A stretch of 64,000 nucleotides of DNA from contig JAJPJD010000044.1 of assembly GCA_021324355.1 (NCBI GenBank), positions 1-64,000 on the forward strand. The letters are read 5' to 3'. The notes beneath the pieces are model-generated. The model did no database searches, was not told the origin of the DNA, and saw nothing but the letters and a program-made list of their open reading frames with translations. This stretch comes from Actinomycetota bacterium. GTDB lineage: Bacteria > Actinomycetota > Acidimicrobiia > Acidimicrobiales > RAAP-2. The number at the start of each line of letters is the position of its first letter. The first letter of the stretch is position 1. Made by a program: the position numbers and the translations under genes. Below are positions 52,606 through 61,072 of this stretch, piece after piece.

Positions 52606-53977
52606 CCCGGCCGCCCTGCTCGGCTCGCCTCCCCGCCGGGTGCACGTGGTCGGGGTGGGTGGGGCCGGCATGAGCGGCGTCGCCGAGCTCCTGACCGACC
52701 TCGGGCACCAGGTGAGCGGGAGCGACCTGCGGGCCACCCCGGCGACCGAGCGGCTCGGGCGCCGAGGGGTGGCGGTCAGGATCGGCCACGCCGCCGAGCA
52801 CGTGGCCTCGGCCGAGGTGGTGACCGCCTCGCCGGCGGTCGGGTCCGACAACCCCGAGGTGCAAGAGGCCCGCCGGCGGGGCATCCCGGTGGCGACCCGG
52901 GCCGAGGTCCTGGCCTTCGTGGCCACCCTGCGGGCCACGGTGGCAGTCGCCGGGACCCACGGCAAGACCGCCACCGCGTCGATGCTGGCGGTGGTGCTGC
53001 GGGCGGCCGGCCTGCGGCCCTCGTTCCTGGTCGGGGCCGAGGTGGGCGGGCTCGGTGCCAACGGCCGGCTCGACGACGGCCGCTGGTTGGTGCTGGAGGC
53101 CGACGAGAGCTACGGGGCGTTCGCGCTGGTCGCCCCGGCGGCCACCGTGCTCACCAGCGTCGAGCCGGACCACCTGGACCACTACCAGAGCCTCGAGCGG
53201 CTGCACGACGGCTTCGCTCGGCTGCTCGAAGCGACCAGCGGGGTCCGCCTGGCGTCGGCCGACGACCCGGGGGCAGCGGCCCTCGGCCGGGCGGCCGGGG
53301 CCCGCTTGGTGGGCGAGGCCGAGGACGCCGCCTACCGCCTCACCCGGGTGGCGCTGGGGGGGACCGCCAGCCGGTTCGTGCTCGCCGGCCCGGCCGGGGA
53401 GCTGGCGGTCACCTTGGGGGTCCCCGGTCGCCACAACGTGGCCAACGCCGCGCTGGGGGCGGCGCTGGCCTTGGAGCTGGGGGCGGACCCCGAGGCGGTG
53501 GCCGAGGGGCTGGCCAGCTTCGCCGGGGCCCCCCGCCGCTACCAGTGGCGGGGGGAGGCCGGCGGGGTGCGCTTCGTCGACGACTACGGCCACCTGCCGG
53601 GGGAGGTGGCCCCCACGCTGGCCACCGCCCGCCTGGCCGGCTGTGCCCGGGTGGTGGCGGTGTTCCAGCCCCACCGCTACACCCGCACCGCGGCGTTGGC
53701 CGGCGACTTCGCCCACGCCTTCGACGACGCCGACGTGGTGGTGGTGACCGACGTCTACCCGGCCGGGGAGCCGCCGATCCCGGGGGTCTCGGGCCGCCTG
53801 GTGGCCGACGCGGTGCGCGCCGCTCGGCCCGACCGACCGGTTCACTACGTGGCCAACCGGGCGGACCTGGTGGACCTGGTGGCCTCGGTGCTGGCCCCCG
53901 GGGACCTGTGCGTGACCTTGTCGGCGGGCGACCTCACCACCCTGCCCGACGAGCTGGCGGCGGTGCTGGGCCCATGA
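52595..53977 (+). CDS. murC: UDP-MurNAc--L-alanine ligase MurC
   Basis: A 460-residue Mur ligase: VHVVGVGGAGMSGVAELL, VAGTHGKTATASML (ATP loop), VLEADESYGAF, VEPDHLDHY, VPGRHNVANA and FVDDYGHLPGEV ... FQPHRYTRT. The catalytic motif usually reads DDYGHHPTE; here the second His is Leu (DYGHLPGE), a substitution to note. All nucleotide-binding residues are intact. It adds the first L-Ala of the stem peptide. It starts inside murG and overlaps murB by 4 bases. Confidence 0.94.
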   Translation: MPADPAALLGSPPRRVHVVGVGGAGMSGVAELLTDLGHQVSGSDLRATPATERLGRRGVAVRIGHAAEHVASAEVVTASPAVGSDNPEVQEARRRGIPVATRAEVLAFVATLRATVAVAGTHGKTATASMLAVVLRAAGLRPSFLVGAEVGGLGANGRLDDGRWLVLEADESYGAFALVAPAATVLTSVEPDHLDHYQSLERLHDGFARLLEATSGVRLASADDPGAAALGRAAGARLVGEAEDAAYRLTRVALGGTASRFVLAGPAGELAVTLGVPGRHNVANAALGAALALELGADPEAVAEGLASFAGAPRRYQWRGEAGGVRFVDDYGHLPGEVAPTLATARLAGCARVVAVFQPHRYTRTAALAGDFAHAFDDADVVVVTDVYPAGEPPIPGVSGRLVADAVRAARPDRPVHYVANRADLVDLVASVLAPGDLCVTLSAGDLTTLPDELAAVLGP

Positions 53978-54936
53978 GCCACGCCGAGCGGCTCGAGACC
54001 CTGGCCCGGCTCCTCGGGCCGTTGGCCCGGCGCCGGGTCCCCCTGGGCCCGCTCACCACCTACCGGGTCGGCGGACCGGCCGCGCTGTTCGTCGAGGCTC
54101 GCAGCACCGACGACCTGCGCCGGGTCCGAGCGGCGCTGGCCGAGGCCCCGGTGCCGGTGCTGGTGGTGGGGCGGGGCTCCAACCTGCTGGTCGCCGACCG
54201 GGGGTTCGACGGCCTGGCGGTCAAGCTCAGCGCCGGCCGGTCGAGCGAGTTCGCCGGGGTCGAGATCGAGCCGTCCGGGCCCGGCGAGCTCACGGTGCGG
54301 GCCGGGGGCGCGGTGGGCCTGCCGGTGGTGGCCCGCCGAGCGGTCGAGGCCGGGGCGCTCGGTCTCGAGTGGGCGGTCGGGGTCCCCGGGTCGGTGGGCG
54401 GCGCGCTGGCGATGAACGCCGGCGGCCACGGCGCCGACGTCGCCGCCTGCCTCCGCCGCTACGGCTGGTTCGACCTGGCCGCCCAGGCCGAGGGGGAGGG
54501 CGACCTCGATCGCCTGGCCCCCGCCTACCGGACCAGCTCGGTGAGGCCGACCGAGGTGGTGCTGTGGGCCGAGCTGGCGGCCCGGGCCGGGGACCCGGCG
54601 GCCGGCCGGGCTGCCCTGGGCGAGATCGTGCGGTGGCGCCGCGCCCACCAGCCGGGGGGGGCCAACGCCGGGTCGGTGTTCACCAACCCGCCCGAGGCGC
54701 CGGCCGGGGCCCTGGTGGAGCAGGCCGGGGCCAAGGGGCTCCGGCTCGGCACCGCGCAGGTGTCGACCAAGCACGCCAACTTCATCCAAGCCGACGAGGG
54801 GGGCTCGGCCGACGACGTCTGGCGGCTGATCGGTGCGGTCCGGGACCTGGTGGAGGCCCGCTGCGGGGTCCGGCTGTCGACCGAGGTCCGGCTGGTCGGC
54901 TTCGAGGCGGGACCGTCGACGAGGAGGGCGCCATGA
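53974..54936 (+). CDS. murB: UDP-N-acetylenolpyruvoylglucosamine reductase MurB
   Basis: A 320-residue flavoenzyme: PLGPLTTYRVGGPA, VVGRGSNLLVADRGFDGL (FAD loop), GLEWAVGVPGSVGGALAMNAGGHG, YRTSS (Arg for substrate), NAGSVFTNPPE (catalytic Ser) and a final STEVRLVGF (catalytic Glu). It reduces the enolpyruvyl ether to UDP-MurNAc. The order murC-murB-ftsQ is typical. ATGA overlaps link it to murC and ftsQ. Confidence 0.95.
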   Translation: MSHAERLETLARLLGPLARRRVPLGPLTTYRVGGPAALFVEARSTDDLRRVRAALAEAPVPVLVVGRGSNLLVADRGFDGLAVKLSAGRSSEFAGVEIEPSGPGELTVRAGGAVGLPVVARRAVEAGALGLEWAVGVPGSVGGALAMNAGGHGADVAACLRRYGWFDLAAQAEGEGDLDRLAPAYRTSSVRPTEVVLWAELAARAGDPAAGRAALGEIVRWRRAHQPGGANAGSVFTNPPEAPAGALVEQAGAKGLRLGTAQVSTKHANFIQADEGGSADDVWRLIGAVRDLVEARCGVRLSTEVRLVGFEAGPSTRRAP

Positions 54937-55739
54937 GGAGCGGAGTCCTGGCCGAGGCGAAAGAGGCCCCCGGGCAGCGCTGGCAGGTCGCGATCGACCC
55001 CCGCGTGGCCGCCCGCCGCCGGGCGGTCGGCCGCCGCCGCCGCCGGTCTCGCCTGGTGGCGGCGGCGGTTGCGGCCGCGCTGAGCGTGCTGGCCGCGGTG
55101 GCCTGGCCGGTGCTGCACTCCGGGCTGTTCGCGGCCCGGGTGCTGACCGTGACCGGGGCCCACCACACCTCCGACCAGGCGGTGCTGACCGCCGCCGGGC
55201 TGGCCGGCCACCCGCCGCTGCTGGACGTCAACGCCGGGGCGGCCTCGGCCGCGATCGAGCGCCTGCCGTGGGTGCAGACCGCCCGGGTCGAGCTTCACTG
55301 GCCCGACGCGGTGCGGGTGGTGGTGCGCGAGCGGGTGCCGGTGGCCGAGGTGCCAGCCGGTGGGCGCTGGGCCGAGGTGGACCAAAGCGGGCGGGTGCTG
55401 GCCGAGGTGGCCACCGACCCGGGCCTGGTCCGCCTGGTCGGGGTGGCGGCCCCGGGGCGGCCGGGTTCGAGGATCACCGGGGCGACCGCGGCGCTGACGG
55501 TGGCGGCTGCGCTCCCCCCGGCGCTGCACCGGCTGGTCGCGGCAGTCGGCCAGGGGGCCGGGGGGGTCGACCTGGCGCTGACCGACGGGGTGGGGGTCCT
55601 GTTCGGCTCCAGCACCCAGCGGTCGGCCAAGTTCGAGGACGTGGCCTCGGTGGTGGCCGGGGCGAGCCCGCCGGCCGGGTCGGTGCTCGACGTGAGCGTG
55701 CCGGCGTTCCCGACCGTGACCCCGCCGGCGGCTGGCTGA
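54933..55739 (+). CDS. ftsQ: Cell division protein FtsQ
   Basis: A 268-residue bitopic protein: an Arg-rich cytoplasmic part (ARRRAVGRRRRRSRL), one helix (VAAAVAAALSVLAAVAWPVL), and a POTRA domain beginning VLTVTGAHHTSDQAVLTAAGL with IERLPWVQTARVELHWPDAVRVVVRERVPVAEV, followed by a beta domain. It recruits FtsL/FtsB-type proteins to the divisome. It is the last gene of the overlapping series; a 187-base gap with its own promoter signals separates it from ftsZ. Confidence 0.92.
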   Translation: MRSGVLAEAKEAPGQRWQVAIDPRVAARRRAVGRRRRRSRLVAAAVAAALSVLAAVAWPVLHSGLFAARVLTVTGAHHTSDQAVLTAAGLAGHPPLLDVNAGAASAAIERLPWVQTARVELHWPDAVRVVVRERVPVAEVPAGGRWAEVDQSGRVLAEVATDPGLVRLVGVAAPGRPGSRITGATAALTVAAALPPALHRLVAAVGQGAGGVDLALTDGVGVLFGSSTQRSAKFEDVASVVAGASPPAGSVLDVSVPAFPTVTPPAAG

Positions 55740-55748
55740 GCACCATCG

Positions 55749-55777
55749 TTGACCTGGGCCGCCAGGTCGCCTAGCCT
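55749..55777 (+). promoter_or_regulatory. Candidate ftsZ promoter
   Basis: TTGACC (55749-55754) and TAGCCT (55772-55777) with a 17-base spacer lie just after ftsQ. A second -10-like hexamer, TATCCT (55853-55858), is closer to ftsZ but lacks a clear -35. Separate ftsZ promoters are common in actinobacteria. Confidence 0.5.
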
Positions 55778-55810
55778 GGGTCGCTCCGGCAGTCGGGCCC
55801 GCTCCACCCT

Positions 55811-55829
55811 CGATCTCAGGTTGAGATCG
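55811..55829. promoter_or_regulatory. Perfect palindrome upstream of ftsZ
   Basis: CGATCTCAGGTTGAGATCG is an 8-bp perfect inverted repeat around a 3-base centre, between the two possible ftsZ promoters. It could be a protein-binding site or a small RNA hairpin in the ftsZ leader. There is no T-run, so a terminator is less likely. Confidence 0.45.
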
Positions 55830-55926
55830 CGCCCAGGGGGCAGGGGGTGAAGTATCCTGGCCCTCCGACGAGGGGGTGCACACGCATGGTACGGAGCAGA
55901 CGGGCCTTGCAGCGCCCCACAATCCC

Positions 55927-57033
55927 ATGACCCTCAGCCCACAGAGCAGCTACCTCGCCGTGATCAAGGTGGTGGGCGTCGGCGGCGGGGGGGTCAACGC
56001 GGTCAACCGGATGATCGACGCCGGGTTGCGCAACGTCGAGTTCATCGCGGCCAACACCGACGCCCAGGCCCTGCTCATGAGCGACGCCGACCTCAAACTG
56101 GACATCGGCCGCACGCTCACCCGGGGCCTGGGGGCCGGCAGCGACCCCGAGATCGGCCGCCAGGCGACCGAGGAGCACCGCAACGAGATCGAAGAGGCCC
56201 TGAACGGCGCCGACATGGTGTTCATCACCGCCGGCGAGGGCGGCGGGACCGGGACCGGCGGGGCACCGGTGGTGGCCGAGGTGGCCAAGTCGTTGGGGGC
56301 GGTGACCATCGGGGTGGTCACCCGCCCGTTCACCTTCGAGGGCCGGACCCGGGCGATGCAGGCCGAGAAGGGGATCCAGGTCCTGAAGGAGAAGGTGGAC
56401 ACCCTGATCGTCATCCCCAACGACCGACTGCTCACGGTGTCCAACGAGAAGACCTCGATGGTCAACGCGTTCAAGATGGCCGACGAGGTGCTGCTCCAGG
56501 GGGTCCGGGGGATCACCGACCTCATCACGGTGCCCGGGCTGATCAACACCGACTTCGCCGACGTGAAGATGATCATGTCCAACGCCGGTACCGCGATCAT
56601 GGGGATCGGCCACGCGAGCGGGGACGGCCGGGCGGTCACCGCGGCTCGGGCGGCGATCACCAGCCCGCTGCTCGAGGCGTCGATCGAGGGGGCCCGGGGG
56701 ATCCTGCTCAACATAGTGGGCGGCAACGACCTCGGGCTGTTCGAAGTCAACGAGGCAGCCGAGATCATCCACTCGGTGGCTCACCCCGACGCCAACATCA
56801 TCTTCGGCGCGGTCATCGACGAGAACATGGTCGACGAGGTCCAGGTGACCGTGATCGCCGCCGGCTTCGAGCGCTGGGAGGGGGTTGGCCGCGGCGGCAA
56901 GGCGGCCGACGCCGGGCCGAGCGTGGTCGGGGCCCGGGGCACCTCGACCCCGGTGGACATCTTCGCCGACGCCGAGGACGAGGACATCGAGATCGGCGAC
57001 GACGACTTCGACGTCCCCTCCTTCCTTCGCTGA
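55927..57033 (+). CDS. ftsZ: Cell division GTPase FtsZ
   Basis: A 368-residue tubulin homologue: [43 protein letters not shown] (GTP signature), [31 protein letters not shown] (T7 loop with catalytic Asp), and a C-terminal DVPSFLR peptide for SepF/FtsW binding. The ATG at 55927 matches the N-terminus of actinobacterial FtsZ (M-T[10 protein letters not shown]); an in-frame GTG at 55876 would add 17 residues. It polymerises into the Z ring. ftsA is absent, as is usual in this phylum; SepF takes its place. Confidence 0.97.
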   Translation: MTLSPQSSYLAVIKVVGVGGGGVNAVNRMIDAGLRNVEFIAANTDAQALLMSDADLKLDIGRTLTRGLGAGSDPEIGRQATEEHRNEIEEALNGADMVFITAGEGGGTGTGGAPVVAEVAKSLGAVTIGVVTRPFTFEGRTRAMQAEKGIQVLKEKVDTLIVIPNDRLLTVSNEKTSMVNAFKMADEVLLQGVRGITDLITVPGLINTDFADVKMIMSNAGTAIMGIGHASGDGRAVTAARAAITSPLLEASIEGARGILLNIVGGNDLGLFEVNEAAEIIHSVAHPDANIIFGAVIDENMVDEVQVTVIAAGFERWEGVGRGGKAADAGPSVVGARGTSTPVDIFADAEDEDIEIGDDDFDVPSFLR

Positions 57034-57073
57034 GCCGCCCGGGGCCGACCGGCGCCCGCCAACCGCGGCCGAG

Positions 57074-57712
57074 GTGGCGCGGCGGCTGGCGGCGGTGCGC
57101 GACCGGATCGAGCGGGCTGGCGGGGACCCGGCGGCCGTGTCGGTGGTCGCGGTGACCAAGGGGTTCGGCCCTGAGGCGGTTCGGGCGGCGTGGGCCGCCG
57201 GGCTGACCCACGTGGGAGAGAACTACGCCGCCGAACTGCTGGCCAAGCGGGCGGCGCTGGCCGACGGGCCCCCCGGCGGGCGGTGGCACTACCTGGGGGC
57301 CATCCAGACCAACAAGGTGGCTCGGCTGGCCCCGGCGGTCGACTGCTGGCAGAGCGTGTCCCGCCCGGTCGAGGGGGAGCGGATCGCCCGGGCCGCGCCG
57401 GGGGCCGAGGTGCTGGTCCAGGTGGCGTGCTCCGGCGACCCGACCCGGCCCGGCTGTGCCCCCGAGGCCGTGCCGGCCCTGGTCGGCACCCTGTGCACCC
57501 TGGGCCTGGCGGTGGTCGGCCTCATGGCGGTGGCGCCGCCCGAGCCCGAGGCGGCCCGGGCCGCCTTCCGCTGCGTGCGGGCGCTGGCCGACCGTCTGGG
57601 ATTGGCGGTGCGTTCCATGGGCATGACCGAGGACCTGGAGCTGGCGGTGCGGGAGGGCTCGACCATGGTGCGGGTCGGCCGGGCGCTGTTCGGGGCCCGG
57701 CCGACCCGCTGA
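57074..57712 (+). CDS. YggS/PLPBP-family pyridoxal phosphate homeostasis protein
   Basis: A 212-residue PLP-binding TIM-barrel protein: VSVVAVTKGFGPEAV (PLP lysine), LTHVGENYAAELLAKRAAL, WHYLGAIQTNKV, LVQVACSGDPTRPG, VGLMAVAPPE and SMGMTEDLELAVREGSTMVRVGRALFG. It buffers free PLP rather than catalysing a reaction. The GTG at 57074 is the only standard start near the family N-terminus; the frame is open upstream into ftsZ, so a slightly longer protein is possible. It lies between ftsZ and sepF, a typical place. Confidence 0.9.
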   Translation: MARRLAAVRDRIERAGGDPAAVSVVAVTKGFGPEAVRAAWAAGLTHVGENYAAELLAKRAALADGPPGGRWHYLGAIQTNKVARLAPAVDCWQSVSRPVEGERIARAAPGAEVLVQVACSGDPTRPGCAPEAVPALVGTLCTLGLAVVGLMAVAPPEPEAARAAFRCVRALADRLGLAVRSMGMTEDLELAVREGSTMVRVGRALFGARPTR

Positions 57713-57785
57713 GCCGGGCCCGGCCGGCGGTTCCGGCCGGCGGCCGGCCGGAGCGGTACGCTGTGAGCCAAGGAGGCGTGGAGCA

Positions 57786-58328
57786 GTGCCCTCGTTGCTG
57801 AAGAAGACAATGGTCTACCTGGGGCTGGTCGACGACGACTACGACGACTACGCCGACGACTACGAGGACCGGGGGTCCAAGGCGTTCACCCCCCTCGCCC
57901 GGGTCGACACCAAGAACCCCGAGGCCGACGAGTCCGACGTGCGCCCGGTGGTGGCCCAGTCGGGCCGGATCCGGGCCCTGCCCCGGGACAACGGGTCCAA
58001 CGTCATCCCGACCGTCCGGCCCCAGCCGGTGCCGACGGCCCGGGCCGCCGGCGACAGCACCCCCAAGATCGTGGCCCCGGCTCGGTTCGGCGACGCCAAG
58101 GAGATCGCCGACTGCCTGAAGGCCCACCGGCCGGTCATCGTCAACCTCCAGGTGGCCGAGCGGGACCTGCAGCGGCGGATGATCGACTTCTGTGCCGGGG
58201 TCTCCTACGCCCTCGGTGGCGAGATGGAGAAGGTGGCCGACCAGGTGTTCCTGCTCGCGCCGAGCAACGTGAAGGTGTCCGAGGAGGAGCGCCAGCGCCT
58301 GCAGGAGCGCAACTTCGGGCGCTACTAG
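57786..58328 (+). CDS. sepF: Z-ring membrane anchor SepF
   Basis: A 180-residue protein: an N-terminal amphipathic helix (SLLKKTMVYLGL) for membrane binding, a very acidic Asp/Tyr-rich linker (DDDYDDYADDYED), and a C-terminal SepF domain with KIVAPARFGDAKEIADCLKAHRPVIVNLQVAERDLQRRMIDFCAGVSYALGGEMEKVADQVFLLAPSNVKVS. It tethers FtsZ to the membrane, replacing FtsA. GGAGG lies before the GTG; TACGCT (57757-57762) may be a -10 box for its own promoter. It ends 3 bases before yggT. Confidence 0.95.
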   Translation: MPSLLKKTMVYLGLVDDDYDDYADDYEDRGSKAFTPLARVDTKNPEADESDVRPVVAQSGRIRALPRDNGSNVIPTVRPQPVPTARAAGDSTPKIVAPARFGDAKEIADCLKAHRPVIVNLQVAERDLQRRMIDFCAGVSYALGGEMEKVADQVFLLAPSNVKVSEEERQRLQERNFGRY

Positions 58329-58331
58329 CGG

Positions 58332-58595
58332 GTGATCCGCTCCATCCTGGTCGGCCTGGTCGAGGCGTTCGTGGTGGTCCTCGTGGTCCGGGCCCTGCTG
58401 AGCTGGTTCCCCCACCGCCCCGGCTCGCCGACCGCGAGCATCGAGCGGGTGCTGGCCGGGCTGACCGAGCCGGTGCTGCGGCCGGTCCGTCGGATCCTCC
58501 CCCCGGTGCGCACCGGCGGGATGGCCATCGACCTCTCCTTCATCGCGGTGATCCTGGTCGCCCAGATCATCGTGATCCCGCTGCTGCGAGCCTGA
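58332..58595 (+). CDS. YggT-family membrane protein
   Basis: An 87-residue membrane protein of the YggT family: a first helix with LVEAFVVVLVVRALLSWFP, the conserved LTEPVLRPVRRILPP loop and a final helix, DLSFIAVILVAQIIVIPLL. It is regularly found between sepF and divIVA. The family is linked to osmotic tolerance and membrane or division functions, with no enzyme activity known. The GTG follows the sepF stop by 3 bases, so it is co-translated. Confidence 0.92.
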   Translation: MIRSILVGLVEAFVVVLVVRALLSWFPHRPGSPTASIERVLAGLTEPVLRPVRRILPPVRTGGMAIDLSFIAVILVAQIIVIPLLRA

Positions 58596-58605
58596 CCGCG
58601 CACGG

Positions 58606-59478
58606 TCAGCCGAGCTCGAGCTCCACCCAGTGGTGGTCGAGCCGGAAGCCGATGGCCCGGTAGACGCGAGCTGCGCGCTGGTTGTCCTGGTCGACCACCA
58701 GCACGACCTCGGCTGCCCCGGCGCCGAGCGAGGCCGCGCTCAGGGCCGCGGTCACCGCTGAGGCGTAGCCGCGGCGGCGAGCGGCCGGCGGCGTGAAGAC
58801 CGGGCCCAGCCGGACCACCCCGAACGCGGGGGCGCTGGCCGCCGCCAACGAGACCGGCAGGCCACCGTCCACCCACAGCCAGACCTGGCCGGCGAGGACT
58901 CGCCGGCGGGCGATGGTCGCCGAGTCCTCGACCGCCGGCCCTGGGTCTGCCTCCTGGCTGAACCACCGCAGCCAGTGGGCCACCAGGTCCACCTGGTCCT
59001 CCCGGGCCACCATGGCGGCTCCCGGGACGGTCTCGGGCGGCCGAAGCCGGCCGAGGCGCAGCAGGCTGCTGGCACGCCGCGGCACGGCCCGGGTCCCAGT
59101 GCGGGCGGCCCAGGTCTGGGCGAACGCCTCGGCCGCCGGGCGCGGGCCGATGACCCCGGAAAGCGAGTGGCCGGCCCCGGCCAGCGCGTCGGCGAGGGAC
59201 GCCGCCGCCTGGTGGGGCATCCGGGAGAGCGCGAGGGGCCGCGGCGGGGTGTGGATGGCGACCCCGACCACCTGGCCGGCGCGGTCCTCGATCGTGGCCC
59301 ACAGCTGGTGGGGCCGGGTCGACTCCTCGCCGGCCGCGATCCGACCGGCGGTCACCGCCTGGACGTTGGTGCTCACGGGGTCGGCCGTGAGGAAGCCGGC
59401 CGCCGCCGCCAGCCAACGGTCGGGGCCGGCGTGACGTTGGAGCTGCACCACCCGAGCCTGCCAGGGTGCGGGCGCCAC
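58606..59478 (-). CDS. GNAT-family acetyltransferase
   Basis: A 290-residue protein whose C-terminal third is a GNAT domain: LGPVFTPPAARRRGYASAVTAAL (acetyl-CoA loop RRRGYAS) and VVLVVDQDNQRAARVYRAIGFRLDHHWVEL. The N-terminal two thirds resemble a degenerate first GNAT domain (DRAGQVVGVAIHTPPRPLALSRM). The substrate is unknown. It is the only gene from sepF to rluD on the minus strand and is divergent from divIVA with 43 bases between starts, an insertion into an otherwise conserved order. Confidence 0.82.
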   Translation of the reverse strand: MAPAPWQARVVQLQRHAGPDRWLAAAAGFLTADPVSTNVQAVTAGRIAAGEESTRPHQLWATIEDRAGQVVGVAIHTPPRPLALSRMPHQAAASLADALAGAGHSLSGVIGPRPAAEAFAQTWAARTGTRAVPRRASSLLRLGRLRPPETVPGAAMVAREDQVDLVAHWLRWFSQEADPGPAVEDSATIARRRVLAGQVWLWVDGGLPVSLAAASAPAFGVVRLGPVFTPPAARRRGYASAVTAALSAASLGAGAAEVVLVVDQDNQRAARVYRAIGFRLDHHWVELELG

Positions 59479-59521
59479 CGCGACGATCAGGCTTTCGGCA
59501 GGGGCGAAGGGTTAGAGTGGC

Positions 59522-60316
59522 ATGGCTATGGACAGCGGCCAGCCTCCCCAGCAGTCCATCCTCGAGACCTTGCGGACGGTCGAGTTCCGGCTCGGCCTGA
59601 AGGGCTACAACGTCGACGAGGTCGACGAGTACTTGGAGAAGGCGGCGGTCGAGGCCGAGCGGCTGATCGAGCAACTCCGCCAGACCACCGAGCGGCTGCG
59701 CCAGGCGACCGAGCGCATCGCCCAGCTGGAGAGCGCCGGCCCGGCACCGGCCCCGGCAGAGCCGACGGCTGCGGTGCCGGCCGCAGTCTCCGACGACGCG
59801 CTCCAGCAGACGTTGCTCTTGGCCCAGCGGTTCGTCGAGCAGACCAAGCGGGAGAGCGAGGCCGAGGCGAGCCGCCGGGTCTCGGCAGCTGAAGAGCGAG
59901 CCCGCGCCCTGCTGGCGCGGGCCGAGGAGGAGGCTCGCCAGCTGATGACCGACTCCCAGCAGCGGCTGCGAGACGAGGTGTCCCGGCTGGAGACCATGCG
60001 GGCCCAGCTGGCGACCGACGTGGAGAACATGGCCCGACACCTCGAGTCCGAACGAGCCCGGCTCACCACCATGCTCTCCGAGGTCCTCAAGTGGATCGAG
60101 GAGAACGTCCAACCGGCCGAGTCGCTGATGGCGCTGCGGCCCCGGGCGGTCGAGGGTGGACGCCAGGCCGCGGGCCGGTTGGCGGCCGGGGAGCCGGCCC
60201 GCCAAGGCGGCCGGTCGGCCGAGCCCTTCGATGCCGAGGACCACGACACCGTGGCCCAGGTCCTCGACCTGCGGGGCTCCAACCCGGCCCCGGTGCCCCC
60301 CGAGCCACGCGGCTGA
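59522..60316 (+). CDS. divIVA: DivIVA/Wag31-like polar growth protein
   Basis: A 264-residue coiled-coil protein. The N-terminal domain has VEFRLGLKGYNVDEVDEYLEKAAVEAERL, the DivIVA curvature-sensing module. A Pro/Ala linker (PAPAPAEPTAAVPAAV) is followed by a long coiled coil with ETMRAQLATDVENMARHLESERARL. It marks cell poles and septa and recruits wall-synthesis enzymes. TAGAGT (59513-59518) stands 9 bases before a second ATG at 59528, which could be the true, near-leaderless start, two codons shorter. Confidence 0.9.
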   Translation: MAMDSGQPPQQSILETLRTVEFRLGLKGYNVDEVDEYLEKAAVEAERLIEQLRQTTERLRQATERIAQLESAGPAPAPAEPTAAVPAAVSDDALQQTLLLAQRFVEQTKRESEAEASRRVSAAEERARALLARAEEEARQLMTDSQQRLRDEVSRLETMRAQLATDVENMARHLESERARLTTMLSEVLKWIEENVQPAESLMALRPRAVEGGRQAAGRLAAGEPARQGGRSAEPFDAEDHDTVAQVLDLRGSNPAPVPPEPRG

Positions 60317-60353
60317 CCGGCCCCGACAGGCACGCCTGGGTGGCCGGGAAGTT

Positions 60354-60382
60354 TTGAGCCCGGCCCAGCGTTCCAGTATCGT
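60354..60382 (+). promoter_or_regulatory. Promoter of the DksA/TraR-like gene
   Basis: TTGAGC (60354-60359) and TATCGT (60377-60382) are separated by 17 bases, a good vegetative promoter. A GAGGAGG ribosome site follows about 60 bases later, before the ATG at 60455. Confidence 0.6.
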
Positions 60383-60454
60383 CACCGCCCCCTGGTCGCC
60401 CGGTCGCCCGCCACCGGGTCCCGACGCCGGCCTCGGGCCGCAGAGGAGGAGCAC

Positions 60455-61072
60455 ATGAGCCCACCGAGCAGGGCGTCGAGCGCCCGCACGGCCGCCCCAA
60501 CCAAGGCGGCCCCGGCCGCCAAGAAAGCGGCCAAGGCCCCCACCAAGGCGGCCCCGGCCGCCAAGAAAGCGGCCAAGGCCCCCACCAAGGCGGCGCCGGC
60601 CGCCAAGAAGGCAGCGAAGGCCCCCACCAAGGCGGCCCCGGCCGCCAAGAAGGCAGCCAAGGCCCCGGCCCGGACCCGACCGCTGCCCGGGCCCTACGCC
60701 GACGACGCCAAGTTCCTGGCCGAGCAGAAGGCGGTGCTCCTGGCCGAGCGCGCCGTCTACCAGGAGCAGGCCGACTCGCTCAAGGCGGAGGCCGACGCGC
60801 TGGCCCAAGAGCGCGAGCCGGGCGACGTGCAGTTCGACGAGGAGTCCGGGGAGGGCGGGACGGTCACGGTCGACCGGGAGCGAGACCTCGCGCTGAGCGC
60901 CCAGGCCCTGGCGGCGGTGGAGGAGATCGAAGCGGCGCTGGAGCGGATCGCCAAGAAGACCTACGGGGCGTGCGAGGAGTGTCACCAGCCGATCCTCAAG
61001 GCCCGGCTGCGGGCCCTCCCGTATGCCCGACTGTGCGTGGCGTGCAAGAGCGGGGGGCTGTCGCGGCGCTGA
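60455..61072 (+). CDS. DksA/TraR-type zinc-finger protein with lysine/alanine repeat tail
   Basis: A 205-residue protein. Residues 14-69 are four 14-residue repeats (APTKAAPAAKKAAK), like histone-H1 or HupB tails. A helical region (residues about 85-160; KFLAEQKAVLLAERAVYQEQADSLKAEADAL) leads to the zinc finger CEECHQPILKARLRALPYARLCVAC. DksA/TraR proteins enter the RNA polymerase secondary channel; the basic tail suggests extra DNA or RNA binding, which is inference. GAGGAGG precedes the ATG. The gene overlaps lspA, so it is co-expressed with lspA and rluD. Confidence 0.88.
   Translation: MSPPSRASSARTAAPTKAAPAAKKAAKAPTKAAPAAKKAAKAPTKAAPAAKKAAKAPTKAAPAAKKAAKAPARTRPLPGPYADDAKFLAEQKAVLLAERAVYQEQADSLKAEADALAQEREPGDVQFDEESGEGGTVTVDRERDLALSAQALAAVEEIEAALERIAKKTYGACEECHQPILKARLRALPYARLCVACKSGGLSRR
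60494..60661. repeat. Four 42-bp tandem repeats inside the DksA-like gene
   Basis: Four head-to-tail copies of a 42-base unit encode APTKAAPAAKKAAK. The copies differ by only a few silent changes (for example GCG/GCA and AAA/AAG), so the array is under protein-level constraint while prone to copy-number change. It is not a CRISPR array: there are no spacers. Confidence 0.9.

Noticed and set aside
60494-60661. Regular repeats considered as a CRISPR array
   Set aside because: The 42-base units are contiguous with no spacers and encode a protein repeat in frame.
58325-60985. An 886-codon minus-strand frame over divIVA and the DksA-like gene
   Set aside because: Only its last part, at 58606-59478, overlaps a gene, and that GNAT gene is in a different frame; the rest is antisense shadow including a translated repeat array.
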